DNA of 64,000 bases, from NCBI RefSeq assembly GCF_001598375.1, contig NZ_BCYV01000007.1, positions 124,001 through 188,000 on the forward strand, written 5' to 3'. Source of the stretch: Novosphingobium capsulatum NBRC 12533 (GTDB lineage: Bacteria > Pseudomonadota > Alphaproteobacteria > Sphingomonadales > Sphingomonadaceae). The notes below the pieces were generated by a model. It worked only from the letters and a program-made list of their open reading frames with translations, searched no databases and was not told where the DNA came from. The translations under genes were made by a program, and so were the position numbers. This document shows positions 18,620 to 28,100 of this stretch, one piece after another (the first letter of the stretch is position 1; the number at the start of each line of letters is the position of its first letter).

Positions 18620-19068
18620 ATGCGGCCCTCGCGCCGGGCATGTTCGGCCACCAATGCCGCCAGGACAAAGCCGCCGGCCAGGCCAAGATGCTCGAAAAAC
18701 GCGTTGGTGGCGGCAAAGCGCGCCGGCCCCTGCAGCGCCCAGAACGGATTGGCGAGGCAGGCCGCCAGCACGGTGAACACGCCCAGCATCCCCGCACCCA
18801 GCCACACCAGCCGGCCGACCAGGATCAGCGCCGGGCCGATCAATTCCACCGCAATGGTCGCGGCGGCCCACAGCGCCGGCGGCGTCATGCCGAAATGCGC
18901 CTGCTCGGCAACGGCGCCGGGCCAGTCACCCAGCTTGGCCAGCGCCCCCACCAGATAGGCGCCCACCAGCAGCAGCCGGGCAACGAACCAGGTGGGCGGC
19001 CAATCGAGGATGGCATCGACGAAGCGCGGATCGGCCGGGGCCGATGGAACAGGCGCAAGACGGGGCAT
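18616..19068 (-). CDS. DoxX-family membrane protein
   Basis: 150 residues with four predicted helices. FVARLLLVGAYLVGALAKLGDWPGAV and the AHFGMTP segment are typical of DoxX/DoxD-like proteins, as is the later ELIGPALILVGRL helix. Relatives have been linked to redox homeostasis and to thiosulfate:quinone oxidoreductase, but most copies have no assigned reaction. It lies five bases after the VOC gene and overlaps the porin start by four bases. Confidence 0.85.
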   Translation of the reverse strand: MPRLAPVPSAPADPRFVDAILDWPPTWFVARLLLVGAYLVGALAKLGDWPGAVAEQAHFGMTPPALWAAATIAVELIGPALILVGRLVWLGAGMLGVFTVLAACLANPFWALQGPARFAATNAFFEHLGLAGGFVLAALVAEHARREGRM

Positions 19069-19073
19069 GGCGC

Positions 19074-19967
19074 TTAACGCATTGCGTTCTGGTGGATTTC
19101 GGCGATGTAGCCGCCCGGGAAGCGCACCAGCGCGGCACGGCGGCCGCCCACTTCGCGCGCCGGCACCAGGGTTTCCACGCCAGCGGCGGTCGCCTTGGCC
19201 AGGGTGGCGGCCAGATCAGGCACGGCATAGCCGGTCATGTCGCGGCCCCAGGGCCAGGGCAACTGGCCGTTGGACACCAGCACCGTCAATTTGCCATAGC
19301 CGCTGTCGATCATCACGCGGCGGATCGGGGCCGGCAGCCCCGCCTCGGCGCCCGGCGCGGTCTTGTCGTCAGACACCACGTGGCCATGGGCAAAGCGGGT
19401 CCATGCCGCGATGAACGCGTCGGCGGCATCGGCGGTCAGGTACACGCGGTTTTCTGGCACGGTGGCCAGCGGCGCATAGTGCGGCGTGGCGGTGTGCCAA
19501 TAGAGCTGCATGTTCACGCCGCCCGGCCACTGCACCACCACATCGCGCCCGATCGGATCGGGAAACGTTTCGATAAGGCGCGTGGCACCGGCGGCGCGCG
19601 CGGCCTTCACCGCGGCGTCCATGTCCGTGACCAGATAGCCGGTGCGTTCGGCGCCAAACGGATAGGGGATCGGCGTCTTGAACCCGAACACCGAGACCGT
19701 GCCTGCCGGCGTGAGCACAAGCTGCGACTTGGTCAGGCTGGGCGTGGGGGTAACCTGAAATTCGCCCTGCTTGCTGGTGGTACCGCCAAACGTGGCCTGG
19801 AACGCGGTGACGAAGGCGTCAAACTGCTCCTGCGGCACATAGACATGGGTGGTATCGTATTGCGGGCCCACGGCATAATCGGCCATCGGCACCGGCTTGG
19901 CCGCCAGCGGGGCCGAGGCCGTCAACAGCGCGGCCGCAAGGGCGAGGGAAAGGCGCAGCTTCATCAT
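19074..19967 (-). CDS. Exported VOC (glyoxalase/bleomycin-resistance fold) protein
   Basis: 297 residues. An N-terminal signal peptide (KLRLSLALAAALLTASAPLAAKP) indicates the periplasm, which is unusual for VOC proteins. Two paired VOC-type modules follow. The first includes FGAERTGYLVTDMDAAVKAARAAGA and VVQWPGGVNMQLYW; the second includes MTGYAVPDLAATLAKATAAGV and VRFPGGYIAEIHQ. The closing glutamate and histidine are in the usual metal-ligand positions of the fold, so it may be a metal-dependent lyase, isomerase or dioxygenase. The start ATG at 19967 is preceded by AGGAGA. It sits between the amidohydrolase (11 bases) and DoxX. Exact activity is unknown. Confidence 0.8.
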   Translation of the reverse strand: MMKLRLSLALAAALLTASAPLAAKPVPMADYAVGPQYDTTHVYVPQEQFDAFVTAFQATFGGTTSKQGEFQVTPTPSLTKSQLVLTPAGTVSVFGFKTPIPYPFGAERTGYLVTDMDAAVKAARAAGATRLIETFPDPIGRDVVVQWPGGVNMQLYWHTATPHYAPLATVPENRVYLTADAADAFIAAWTRFAHGHVVSDDKTAPGAEAGLPAPIRRVMIDSGYGKLTVLVSNGQLPWPWGRDMTGYAVPDLAATLAKATAAGVETLVPAREVGGRRAALVRFPGGYIAEIHQNAMR

Positions 19968-19978
19968 CGTTTCTCCTG

Positions 19979-21826
19979 TCAAACCGCCCAGCAGCCGCAG
20001 CCCAGTGCGCCCCAGAACGTTTGCACATCGGCAACCGGCGCGGCCTGACCCAGCGCAGCGGCATGATCGTGGCCATGGACACCGCAGGCGCTGGCGCAGC
20101 CGCAGGCATTGGCCAGCATGTTCCGTGCCTGGTCGGTCTGGTAATAGCCGCCGAACGTGTTGACCGGCGACCAATCGGGCATGGCCGGCGGCAGATCCGG
20201 GGCCAGCGGGGCAAAGTCCCCCTGCCCGTGCACCACTTCGCCGCCCAGCAGCGTCAGCACGCTGCGGATATGGGCGATATCTTGCTCGGGCACGGCGAAG
20301 TAATCGGCGCTCAAGAGCGCGCAATCGGCCAGCTGGCCGGCCATGATCTGGCCCTTCTTGCCCACCTCGTTGGAAAACCAGGTGTTCTCGTGGGTCCACA
20401 TCGCCAGCGCCTTTTCGCGGCTGACGCGGTTGGCGCCGGGATAGAGCGCCATGCCGCCCACCGTTCGGCCCGTCACCAGCCACGACAGCGATACCCACGG
20501 GTTGTAGCTCGCCACCCGCGTGGCATCGGTGCCGGCGCCCACGGGAATGCCTGCCGCGATCATCCGCGCGATCGGCGGCGTGCGCTCTGCAGCGCGGTGG
20601 CCATAGCGTTCGACGAAGTATTCGCCCTGATAGGCCATGCGGTGCTGCACGGCGATGCCGCCGCCCAGCGCGGCGATGCGATCGATGTTGCGGTCGCTGA
20701 TCGTCTCGGCATGGTCGAAGAACCAGTTGATACCCGTCAGCGGGATATCGCGGTTGACCTTTTCATAGACATCGAGCGCGCGCGAAATCGTCTGGTCATA
20801 AGTGGCGTGCAGCCGCCAGGGCCAGCGATGCTCGGCCAAGAGGCGGATGACCGGCTCCAGATCGCCTTCCATGCTCGGCGGCATGTCCGGGCGCTCCACC
20901 CGGAAATCCTCGAAATCGGCAGCCGAATAGACCAGCATCTCGCCCGCGCCGTTGTGGCGATAGGTATCATCGCCCTGTCCGGGCGAAACCTGTTTCACCC
21001 AGCCGGCAAAATCGGCCAGCTCTTCCTTGGGCTTTTGCGTGAACAGGTTGTAGCTGATGCGCACGGTAAGCTGGTTGTCGGCGTGCAGCTTTTCGATAAT
21101 GGCGTAATCGTCGGGATAGTTCTGGAACCCGCCCCCGGCATCGATCACCCCGGTCACGCCCAGGCTGTTGACCTCACGCATGAAATGGCGGGTGGAATTG
21201 ACTTGGTAATCCTCGGGCAGCTTGGGCCCCTTGGCCAGCGTGGAATAGAGGATCGTGGCATTGGGCTGAGCCAGCAGCAGCCCGGTGGGATTGCCAGCGG
21301 CATCGCGCACGATCTCGCCGCCGGGCGGATTGGGCGTGTCCTTGCCATAGCCCACCACGCGCAGCGCGGCAGCATTGAGCAGCGCGCGATCATAGAGATG
21401 CAGGATGAACACCGGCGTATCGGGCGCCACGGCGTTGAGTTCGGCCAGCGTCGGCAGGCGCTTTTCGGCAAACTGGTGCTCGGTAAAGCCGCCAACCACG
21501 CGCACCCATTGCGGCGCGGGGGTGCGGGCAACCTGGGCTTTGAGCATGGCCATGGCATCGGCCAGGCTGGGCACGCCGTCCCAGCGCAGCTCCATGTTGT
21601 AATTGAGGCCGCCCCGGATGATGTGCATGTGGCTGTCGATCAGGCCGGGGATCAGGCGGCGCCCGCCGGCATCGATCACGCGCGCCTGGGGCGCGGCAGC
21701 GGCGCGCACGTCGGCCTCGCTGCCCACCGCCAGGAAACGTCCGTCGCGGATGGCCACGGCCTGCGCCTGGGGGTTGGCGCGATCCAGCGTGGTGACCTTG
21801 GCGTTGACGATCAGGGTATCGGCCAT
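19979..21826 (-). CDS. YtcJ-like metal-dependent amidohydrolase with Cys/His-rich tail
   Basis: 615 residues. The amidohydrolase fold is shown by the N-terminal beta-sandwich strand (DTLIVNAKVTTLD), the metal site PGLIDSHMHIIRGG, the later INWFFDHAETI and the C-terminal PVGAGTDATRVASYNPW aspartate. This is the YtcJ/AepA-like subgroup, which lacks a single known substrate. The C terminus ends in an unusual run, ACGCASACGVHGHDH, that looks able to bind a metal. There is no signal peptide, yet downstream neighbours are exported. The start ATG 21826 is four bases after the xapX stop. Confidence 0.85.
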   Translation of the reverse strand: MADTLIVNAKVTTLDRANPQAQAVAIRDGRFLAVGSEADVRAAAAPQARVIDAGGRRLIPGLIDSHMHIIRGGLNYNMELRWDGVPSLADAMAMLKAQVARTPAPQWVRVVGGFTEHQFAEKRLPTLAELNAVAPDTPVFILHLYDRALLNAAALRVVGYGKDTPNPPGGEIVRDAAGNPTGLLLAQPNATILYSTLAKGPKLPEDYQVNSTRHFMREVNSLGVTGVIDAGGGFQNYPDDYAIIEKLHADNQLTVRISYNLFTQKPKEELADFAGWVKQVSPGQGDDTYRHNGAGEMLVYSAADFEDFRVERPDMPPSMEGDLEPVIRLLAEHRWPWRLHATYDQTISRALDVYEKVNRDIPLTGINWFFDHAETISDRNIDRIAALGGGIAVQHRMAYQGEYFVERYGHRAAERTPPIARMIAAGIPVGAGTDATRVASYNPWVSLSWLVTGRTVGGMALYPGANRVSREKALAMWTHENTWFSNEVGKKGQIMAGQLADCALLSADYFAVPEQDIAHIRSVLTLLGGEVVHGQGDFAPLAPDLPPAMPDWSPVNTFGGYYQTDQARNMLANACGCASACGVHGHDHAAALGQAAPVADVQTFWGALGCGCWAV

Positions 21827-21830
21827 GGCC

Positions 21831-22085
21831 TTACGCGTCCTTTTCCGGCGCGGAGCCATCGGGCAGGCGGCCGAACACGTGGCTGCGGCAATCGGTGCGG
21901 ACAAAGGCAGTGATCGAATGGCCGGCAGCGGCATGGCGCACCAGCGGCACCACCTGTTCGCCCACCAGGATGCCCAGCAGCCCGACCAGCGCGATGACCG
22001 GCGGCGCGGGGGAACGCACCCCGATCAGCGAATAGACAATGCCGACCAGCAGGCCGGCCGCTAGCGACGCGAGATATGCCTTCAT
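21831..22085 (-). CDS. XapX-domain small membrane protein
   Basis: 84 residues with two short hydrophobic helices. The first half, MKAYLASLAAGLLVGIVYSLIGVRSPAPP-x-IALVGLLGILVGEQ, is the XapX (DUF1427) signature. The C-terminal 30 residues are polar and carry one cysteine. XapX was named from a xanthosine-linked locus, but its role is not settled. It is often found beside YtcJ-type amidohydrolases and isochorismatase-like hydrolases, as here. Confidence 0.85.
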   Translation of the reverse strand: MKAYLASLAAGLLVGIVYSLIGVRSPAPPVIALVGLLGILVGEQVVPLVRHAAAGHSITAFVRTDCRSHVFGRLPDGSAPEKDA

Positions 22086-22091
22086 GGCGCA

Positions 22092-22139
22092 GTTTCCTTG
22101 GGGAAACGGCCCGCCCCGCAAGAGGGATGGGACGGGCCG
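22092..22139 (-). promoter_or_regulatory. Two adjacent hairpins in the xapX leader
   Basis: GTTTCC-TTGG-GGAAAC (22092-22107) is a perfect six-pair stem whose minus-strand copy includes the AAGGA ribosome site of xapX. Just upstream on that strand, an 11-pair stem with one mismatch spans 22107-22139 (CGGCCCG...CGGGCCG). Together they could attenuate or modulate translation of the downstream half of the operon. Confidence 0.4.
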
Positions 22140-22178
22140 CCGGGGGGATTGGTAACAAAGTCTGCAATTTCGCCTGAT

Positions 22179-22266
22179 CGTCACCCCGGGCTTGGCCCGG
22201 GGCCCCGCTTCCCTGTCAGCGCACGGCCAGAAGCCAGCGGGATCCCGGATCAAGTCCGGGATGACG
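22179..22266. repeat. REP-like palindromic repeat, copy 1
   Basis: The element starts CGTCACCCCGGGCTTGGCCC and ends GATCAAGTCCGGGATGACG, so its ends are inverted copies of one module. It lies inside the 190-base gap between the isochorismatase-like gene and xapX. A second copy of the same design is at 61522-61608. Such elements are commonly dispersed between genes in sphingomonads. Confidence 0.75.
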
Positions 22267-22275
22267 GAGACAGGA

Positions 22276-22953
22276 TCAATGCTCGGCGCCGCCCACCACT
22301 TCGTGCGCGAACTGGCCGCGCTGCGGCGCGCCGTGGAGCATGGTATAGGCATAATCGACGCCCATGCCGTAGGCACCGAAATGCTCGCGCGCGATGGCCA
22401 TGACGCCGTCATAGGTTTCGCGCCGCGCCCAGTCGCGCTGCAGTTCCAGCACGGCGTTGATCGTGGTCAGCGAGTGGGCGCCGGCCTGCTCCATGCGGCG
22501 GATCGCCACATCGTGCGCTTCGGGCGAGGTGCCGCCCGAGGCGTCGGTGATGATATAGACCTCGAACCCTTCCTCGATCGCGCTGAGCGTGGGGAAGAGC
22601 AGGCAGGCTTCGGTCCACAGCGCGGCGATCACCAGCTTCTTGCGGCCGGTGGCCTTGACGGTGGCGACCAGTTCGTCGCTGTCCCAGCTGTTCATTGAGG
22701 TCCGCTCGATCGGGGTCTGCTGCACCACGTCGAGCAGTTCGGGCCAGATATAGCCGGAGAACGACTTGGTCTCCACCGCCGTCAGGATGATCGGCGCGCC
22801 GAACAGCTTGGCCGCCTTGGCCAGGGCGACGGTGTTGTTCTTGAGCTGCTGGCGATCGATGCTGGTGACGCCAAAGGCCATCTGCGGCTGGTGATCGACG
22901 AAGATGAACACGGTGTCGTCAGGATTGATCAGCGACTTGGCATGAAAGGTCAT
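22276..22953 (-). CDS. Isochorismatase-family (YcaC-like) cysteine hydrolase
   Basis: 225 residues. The cysteine hydrolase triad region is visible: Asp20 in FIFVDHQPQM and Cys117 in ALWTEACLLFPT, followed by the SGGTSPEAHDVAIRRMEQAGA helix typical of YcaC-like members. The substrate of YcaC relatives is unknown; the family includes nicotinamidase and N-carbamoylsarcosine amidase. The start ATG at 22953 follows AAGGA. It sits 32 bases after dps in the stress-type operon, and its long C-terminal extension (GAYGMGVDYAYTM) matches the group found next to XapX and YtcJ genes. Confidence 0.88.
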   Translation of the reverse strand: MTFHAKSLINPDDTVFIFVDHQPQMAFGVTSIDRQQLKNNTVALAKAAKLFGAPIILTAVETKSFSGYIWPELLDVVQQTPIERTSMNSWDSDELVATVKATGRKKLVIAALWTEACLLFPTLSAIEEGFEVYIITDASGGTSPEAHDVAIRRMEQAGAHSLTTINAVLELQRDWARRETYDGVMAIAREHFGAYGMGVDYAYTMLHGAPQRGQFAHEVVGGAEH

Positions 22954-22985
22954 GGGATCTGTCCTTGAAGGAGAAAGGGTGTGGG

Positions 22986-23468
22986 TCAGTCGGCCAGCAG
23001 ATGGGCTTCGAGCAGCCACAGCTGCTTGTCGCTCTCGCGCGAGATCTGGGTGAACAGGTCGGCGGTGGTGGCATCGCCCTCGCCCGCCGCGCTGTCGATC
23101 GCGGCGCGCACGGCCTTGCCGAACAGCGCCAGGCTGGCCGCCAGCGTGCGGATATGCGCGTCACCGCCATGGGCGGCGAGCGGATATTCGTAGAGCGTGG
23201 TGGCGCCGGCGGTGGTCTGCACCCGGCCATCGGCGACATGGCCCAGCGTGGTGATCCGCTCGGCCAGGAGATCGACGAATTCCTCTACCTGGCCATGCAC
23301 GGCATCGAACAGGCCGTGCAGTTGCAGGAAGTGGCGGCCGCGCACGTTCCAGTGCGCCTGCTTGGCCTGCGCTTCCAGGTCGAGCGCATCGGACAGCCGG
23401 GCCTGGAGCAGCGCCACCGACGCCTTGCGGACGTGGGCGGAAAGATCGATGCTGGTTTCGTAGGTCAT
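22986..23468 (-). CDS. dps: Dps-family ferritin-like DNA-protection protein
   Basis: 160 residues, the usual size for Dps. The intersubunit ferroxidase ligands are intact and correctly spaced: His39 (AKQAHWNVRG), His51 (LQLHGLFD), Asp66 and Glu70 (FVDLLAERI). It should form a dodecamer that oxidises ferrous iron with peroxide and shields DNA. Four bases separate it from the upstream hydrolase gene and 32 from the isochorismatase-like gene, so it is embedded in a metabolic operon rather than standing alone under its own stress promoter. This supports an oxidative-stress role for the whole group. Confidence 0.93.
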   Translation of the reverse strand: MTYETSIDLSAHVRKASVALLQARLSDALDLEAQAKQAHWNVRGRHFLQLHGLFDAVHGQVEEFVDLLAERITTLGHVADGRVQTTAGATTLYEYPLAAHGGDAHIRTLAASLALFGKAVRAAIDSAAGEGDATTADLFTQISRESDKQLWLLEAHLLAD

Positions 23469-23472
23469 CGGC

Positions 23473-24303
23473 TCAGGCCTTGAAGAAGCTGAGCAGATCG
23501 GCGTTGATCACCTCGGGATGGGTCGAGGCCATGCCGTGGGGGAAGCCGGCATAGGTCTTGAGCGTGCCGTGCTTGACCAGCTTGATCGCCAGGTGGGCCG
23601 AATCCGCGATCGGCACGATCTGATCGTCTTCGCCGTGCATGATCAGCACGGGCACATCGATCGCCTTGAGATCGTCGGTGAAATCGGTTTCGGAAAAGGC
23701 CTTGATGCAATCATAGTGGGCCTTGGCCCCGCCCATCATGCCCTGGCGCCACCAGTTGTCGATCAGGCCTTGCGAAACCTTGGCATCGGGGCGGTTGAAG
23801 CCGAAGAACGGGCCTTCGGGCACATCGCGGAAGAACTGCGCGCGGTTGGCCAGCAGCGCCGAACGGAACCCGTCGAACACGTCCATCGGCAGGCCGCCGG
23901 GGTTGGCCGGGGTTTGCAGCATGATCGGCGGCACCGCGCCGATCAGCACGGCCTTGGCGACGCGGCCGGGCTTGGCCCGCGCCACATAGTGCGCCACTTC
24001 GCCGCCGCCGGTGGAATGGCCAACGTGGATCGCATCCTTGAGATCAAGATGATCGGCCAGCTCCGCGACGTCGGCGGCATAGGTATCCATCTCGTTGCCG
24101 TCGCCGGTCTGGGTGGACCGGCCATGGCCGCGCCGATCGTGCGCGATCACGCGATAACCCTGCCCCAAGAAGAACATCATCTGGGCATCCCAATCGTCGG
24201 CAGAAAGCGGCCAGCCATGGTGGAAAACCACCGGCTGCGCGGTCTTGCTGCCCCAGTCCTTGTAGAAGATTTCGGTGCCATCGGCGGTGGTGATCGTGGG
24301 CAT
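23473..24303 (-). CDS. Alpha/beta hydrolase, non-heme chloroperoxidase-like
   Basis: 276 residues with the oxyanion motif [13 protein letters not shown], the nucleophile elbow GHSTGGGE, the acid in [10 protein letters not shown] and the histidine in FPHGMAS. This is the cofactor-free haloperoxidase/perhydrolase subgroup of alpha/beta hydrolases. Such enzymes are esterases that can also form peracids. There is no signal peptide. It is the first gene of the nine-gene minus-strand operon, and is divergent from a NarL-type response regulator that may control it. The start ATG at 24303 matches the conserved [18 protein letters not shown] opening. Confidence 0.9.
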   Translation of the reverse strand: MPTITTADGTEIFYKDWGSKTAQPVVFHHGWPLSADDWDAQMMFFLGQGYRVIAHDRRGHGRSTQTGDGNEMDTYAADVAELADHLDLKDAIHVGHSTGGGEVAHYVARAKPGRVAKAVLIGAVPPIMLQTPANPGGLPMDVFDGFRSALLANRAQFFRDVPEGPFFGFNRPDAKVSQGLIDNWWRQGMMGGAKAHYDCIKAFSETDFTDDLKAIDVPVLIMHGEDDQIVPIADSAHLAIKLVKHGTLKTYAGFPHGMASTHPEVINADLLSFFKA

Positions 24304-24323
24304 GACGTGAAGGCTCCCATTCC

Positions 24324-24361
24324 GGCCGCAACACCAGGGGCAACCTTTGCCCGGTGCGGCC
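24324..24361. promoter_or_regulatory. Long imperfect dyad in the hydrolase/response-regulator divergent gap
   Basis: GGCCGC..CACC.GGGGCAA-CC-TTTGCCC.GGTG.CGGCC is an almost continuous inverted repeat of 38 bases, 20 bases from the hydrolase start. It is a good candidate operator for the NarL-type regulator or a strong 5' hairpin in the operon transcript. Confidence 0.5.
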
Positions 24362-24384
24362 AGCTTTGTGTTCCAGCCCAAGTG

Positions 24385-24432
24385 TGCGCCCTCGCGCCTG
24401 CCCTGCCAGCCCCAGCATGGGGGCTGGGCGCA
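24385..24432. promoter_or_regulatory. Second stem-loop region in the same divergent gap
   Basis: CCAGCCCC (24406-24413) and GGGGCTGG (24420-24427) pair perfectly around a six-base loop. An overlapping alternative pairs TGCGCCC (24385-24391) with GGGCGCA (24426-24432). The two pairings exclude each other because they share bases 24426-24427. It lies 54 bases before the response-regulator start. Confidence 0.4.
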
Positions 24433-24486
24433 CCCCCATTTCGGGTGGCTACCCAGGCCGCGACGCGCGTGGTATCGCCTTCCTCC

Positions 24487-25122
24487 ATGCCCGCGCGCAC
24501 CGATACCACGATAGGCATCCTGATTGCCGACGATCACCCGATGCTGCGCGAAGGTGTGGCTGCCGTTATCGCGATGCAGCCCGACATGGCCGTGGTGGGC
24601 GAGGCAGCGACCGGCGATGAAGCCGTGGCGATGTACGATGCCCTGCGCCCGGCGGTGGTGCTGATGGACCTGCGCATGCCGGGGATGACCGGCCTTCAGG
24701 CGATCGAGGCGATCCGCGCCCGCCATCCCCAGGCGCGCATCCTGGTCTTGACCACCTATTCCGGTGACGCGCAGGCGCTGCAGGCGCTGCGCGCGGGGGC
24801 GGCGGGTTTCCTGCTCAAAAGCAGCCTGCGCCGCGAACTTCTCGGCGCGATCCGCACCGTCCACGAAGGCCAGCGTCACCTGGCGCCCGATGTGGCGCAG
24901 GAAATCGCGCTGCACGCGATCGACGAGCCGCTGACCCCGCGCGAAACCCAGATTCTGCAACTGATCGCCTCGGGCCATGCCAACAAACAGATCGCCTGGA
25001 CGCTCAACCTGGCCGAGGAAACGGTCAAGTCCGGCATCAAGAACATCTTTGGCAAGCTGCATGTCAACGATCGGACCCACGCCGTGACCAAGGCGGCGCG
25101 GCGGGGCATCATTGAACTGTAG
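24487..25122 (+). CDS. NarL/FixJ-family response regulator
   Basis: 211 residues. The receiver domain has the acidic pair in [12 protein letters not shown], phospho-aspartate in [13 protein letters not shown], threonine in VLTTYSGD and lysine in FLLKSS. The C-terminal LuxR-type helix-turn-helix is [44 protein letters not shown] take the ATG at 24487; no strong ribosome site is visible. Its last 11 bases overlap the downstream histidine kinase gene, so the two form a cognate pair. It is divergent from the stress-type operon, which is its most likely target. Confidence 0.9.
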   Translation: MPARTDTTIGILIADDHPMLREGVAAVIAMQPDMAVVGEAATGDEAVAMYDALRPAVVLMDLRMPGMTGLQAIEAIRARHPQARILVLTTYSGDAQALQALRAGAAGFLLKSSLRRELLGAIRTVHEGQRHLAPDVAQEIALHAIDEPLTPRETQILQLIASGHANKQIAWTLNLAEETVKSGIKNIFGKLHVNDRTHAVTKAARRGIIEL

Positions 25123-28100
25123 GCGCGGCATTGCCGTGCTGGCGGCCGGCGGGCTGGCGCTCATGGCCAGTGCGCCGATGGCCCAGCGGCAGGGCCAGGC
25201 CCAAGCGCCAGTTCAGGCGCCGGTTCAGGCCCAAGCGGGTGTGCTGGCGGGATACAAGCACGAACACTGGACCCTGGAAGAAGGCGCGCCGGGCCGGATC
25301 AACGCGCTGACGCAATCGCGCGACGGGTTCCTGTGGATCGGCAGTGTGGAAGGACTGTTCCGCTTTGACGGGTTGACGTTCGAACCCGTGCCCCAGCCCG
25401 GCGGCCAGGGCGCGCGGCTGGTGGTGTCGCAACTGGCCAGCGCTCAGGACGGCACCGTGTGGGTGGGGCTGGGCCGTGGGCGCGGGGTGATGGCCTGGCG
25501 CGATGGGCGGCTGGTCGACATGGCAATGCCGCATCCCTCGCGCCAGGTCACCGACATGGCCCAGGCGCCCGACGGCGCGATGTGGGTGGTGCGGGGCGGC
25601 CGCAGTGATGGCACCCTGGCCCGCTATGCCGATGGGCGCTGGCAGGAATTCGGCCAGGACGCCGGCTTGCCCGCCGAACAGGCGTGGAGCACGGCGTTTT
25701 CCGCCGACGGCACGCAATGGCTGGTAACCGAACGCCAGGTGCTGATCCGCCCGCGCGGCAGCCAGCGCTTTGCCGCAACCGGCATCGCGGTTACCCCGCG
25801 CGCCAGCCTTGCCGCCGGGCCCAACGGGGCGATGTGGCTGTCAGACGCGGCCGGCACCCGCCGACTGACCCTGGCGCAGGGCCGCGTCACGGCCGGGGCG
25901 CGGCTGGCGATCAACCCCGATCCGGTTGGCGGCACGCGCATGCTGTTCACTGCCGACGGCGCGCTGTGGGAAACCACCTGGAACAGCGGCGTGCAGCGCC
26001 TGACTACGCCCGACAAGGCCACCGGCAGTGCCCAGGCCGCGCCTGCGGCGATGCGCCGTTTCACCTTCGATGCCACGCAAGGGCTGACCTCTGACCAGAC
26101 CCATGCCCTGTTGCAGGATTGCGAGGGGAACCTGTGGATCGGCACGGAAATGGGGCTGGACAAGCTGCGTCGCGTGCCGATCGTGGTGGAAACCGCGATC
26201 CCTGCCAATTCGCCCACCAGCTATCGCCTGGCCGGCGGCGATGATGGCGTGGTCTATGTTGGCGATGCCCGCGCCACCTATGCCATTGCCCCTGGCCAGG
26301 CGGCGCGCACGATCCTGCGCTTGGCCAGCCCCGCTGGCGCATTGTGCACGGCGCGCGGGGGCGGCGCATGGCTGGTGACGGGTGAACGCCTGGTGCGGCT
26401 GAACCCGCGCGGCGCGGCCGGGCCGGCCATTGCCCTGCCGCGCGGCCTGATGCCGCTGGCCTGCGGGCAGGATGGCGCGGGCCGCATCTGGCTGGCGGCG
26501 CTGGACCAGGGGCTGTGGTGGCACGAAGGCGGCGCCTGGCACACCCTGGCGACACCCCGTGCGCTGCCCGCCAACATCGCGATTGGCGGCGATGACCGGG
26601 CGATCGTGGCATTTCGCGGACCGGCGCCGCGCGGGGCAGATCTGCCGTTCGTGGCGATTTCGCCCGCGCAGTTGCAGGTCGACGGGATCGAAGGCCTGCT
26701 GCCCAGCCCCCTCGGCGATGGTCCGCTGATCAGCGGCGCGCGTGGTCTCCAGGCGCCATTCGCGCGGGGCAGCACACCCGTGCTGGCAAGCGCAAACCCC
26801 TGGGCAGCCTCGCTCAATGGCCTGGTGTGGACGCGCAGCGGCGATGGCTGGGGCATTGGCGATAGCGGCATCGTGCAGATCCACCGCACCGATCTGGTGC
26901 AGGCGTTGACGCACCCCGGCCAGGCGGTGCCCTGGCGCCGGTTCGATTTTCGCGATGGCCTCAACAGCTTTGCCCAGAAGGCCGCCGGCGCCCAGGTGGC
27001 GCAGGGCGGCGACGGGCGTATCTGGTTCCTCACGCGCCGCAACTTGGTGTGGATCGATCCGGCCGCGCTGCGCCGCAATCTGCTGCCGCCCGCAGTCATG
27101 GTGCGCAGCCTGGTGGCTGGCGGCACGGCGCGGGCGCCGAGCGCCGGGCTGCGCCTGCCGCCGGGCACGCGATCGGTGCGGATCGATTTCACCGCCACGA
27201 GCCTGACCGTGCCGCAACGCGTGCAGTTCCGCACCCGCCTGTCTGGCCCGGGCCTGCCAGGGCAATGGACCGCACCATCGACCGAGCGCAGCGTGACGTT
27301 CAGCGATCTGGGGCCGGGCCGCTATACGTTCCAGGTCATCGCTGCCAACGAGGACGGCGTGTGGAACGCGGGCGGCCAGACCATGCAGTTTGCCATCGCC
27401 CAGCGGTTCTACCAGACCTGGTGGTTCCCCCTCGCCGCGATCGTGGCGCTCTCGGCCATGCTCTATCTGCTCTACATCGCGCGGGTGCAGTATCTGGGCC
27501 GGTTGATCCGCGATCGCATGGCCGAACGCACCAGCGAGCGCGAACGCATTGCCCGCGAACTGCACGACACCTTGATCCAGGGAGTGCAGGGCCTGATCAT
27601 GCGCTTTCAGTCGGTGGCCGATCACCTTTCGCACGACCGCGCCGCGCAAGCCGTGCTGACCCCGGCGCTGGACCGGGCCGAGGAAATGCTGATCGAGGGG
27701 CGCGACCGGGTGAAAGGCCTGCGCCGCCTGGAAGACCGCCACCTGCGCCGCGAACTGCAACGCCTGCTCGACAACCTGGTCACCGGCGCCAGCCTGACGC
27801 TGAACGTCAAAGGCGAAGTGCGGCCGCTGCACCCCGATATCGTCGATGAAATCCTCGCCATCGTCGGCGAGGCGCTGTGCAACGCGGCGCGCCATGCCCA
27901 GGCCGACGCGATCGATGTGAACGTGGAGTATGGCGCGCGGGCTCTGGCGGTGTTTGTCAGCGACGATGGCATCGGCATTGCCAGCATCGATGGCGAGGAC
28001 GGCGCGAACGGCAGGGCGGTAAGCGCGGCGCTGATGAAGGGCCATTATGGCCTGATCGGCATGCGCGAGCGGGCGCGGCGCATCGGCGCATCGTTTTCCA

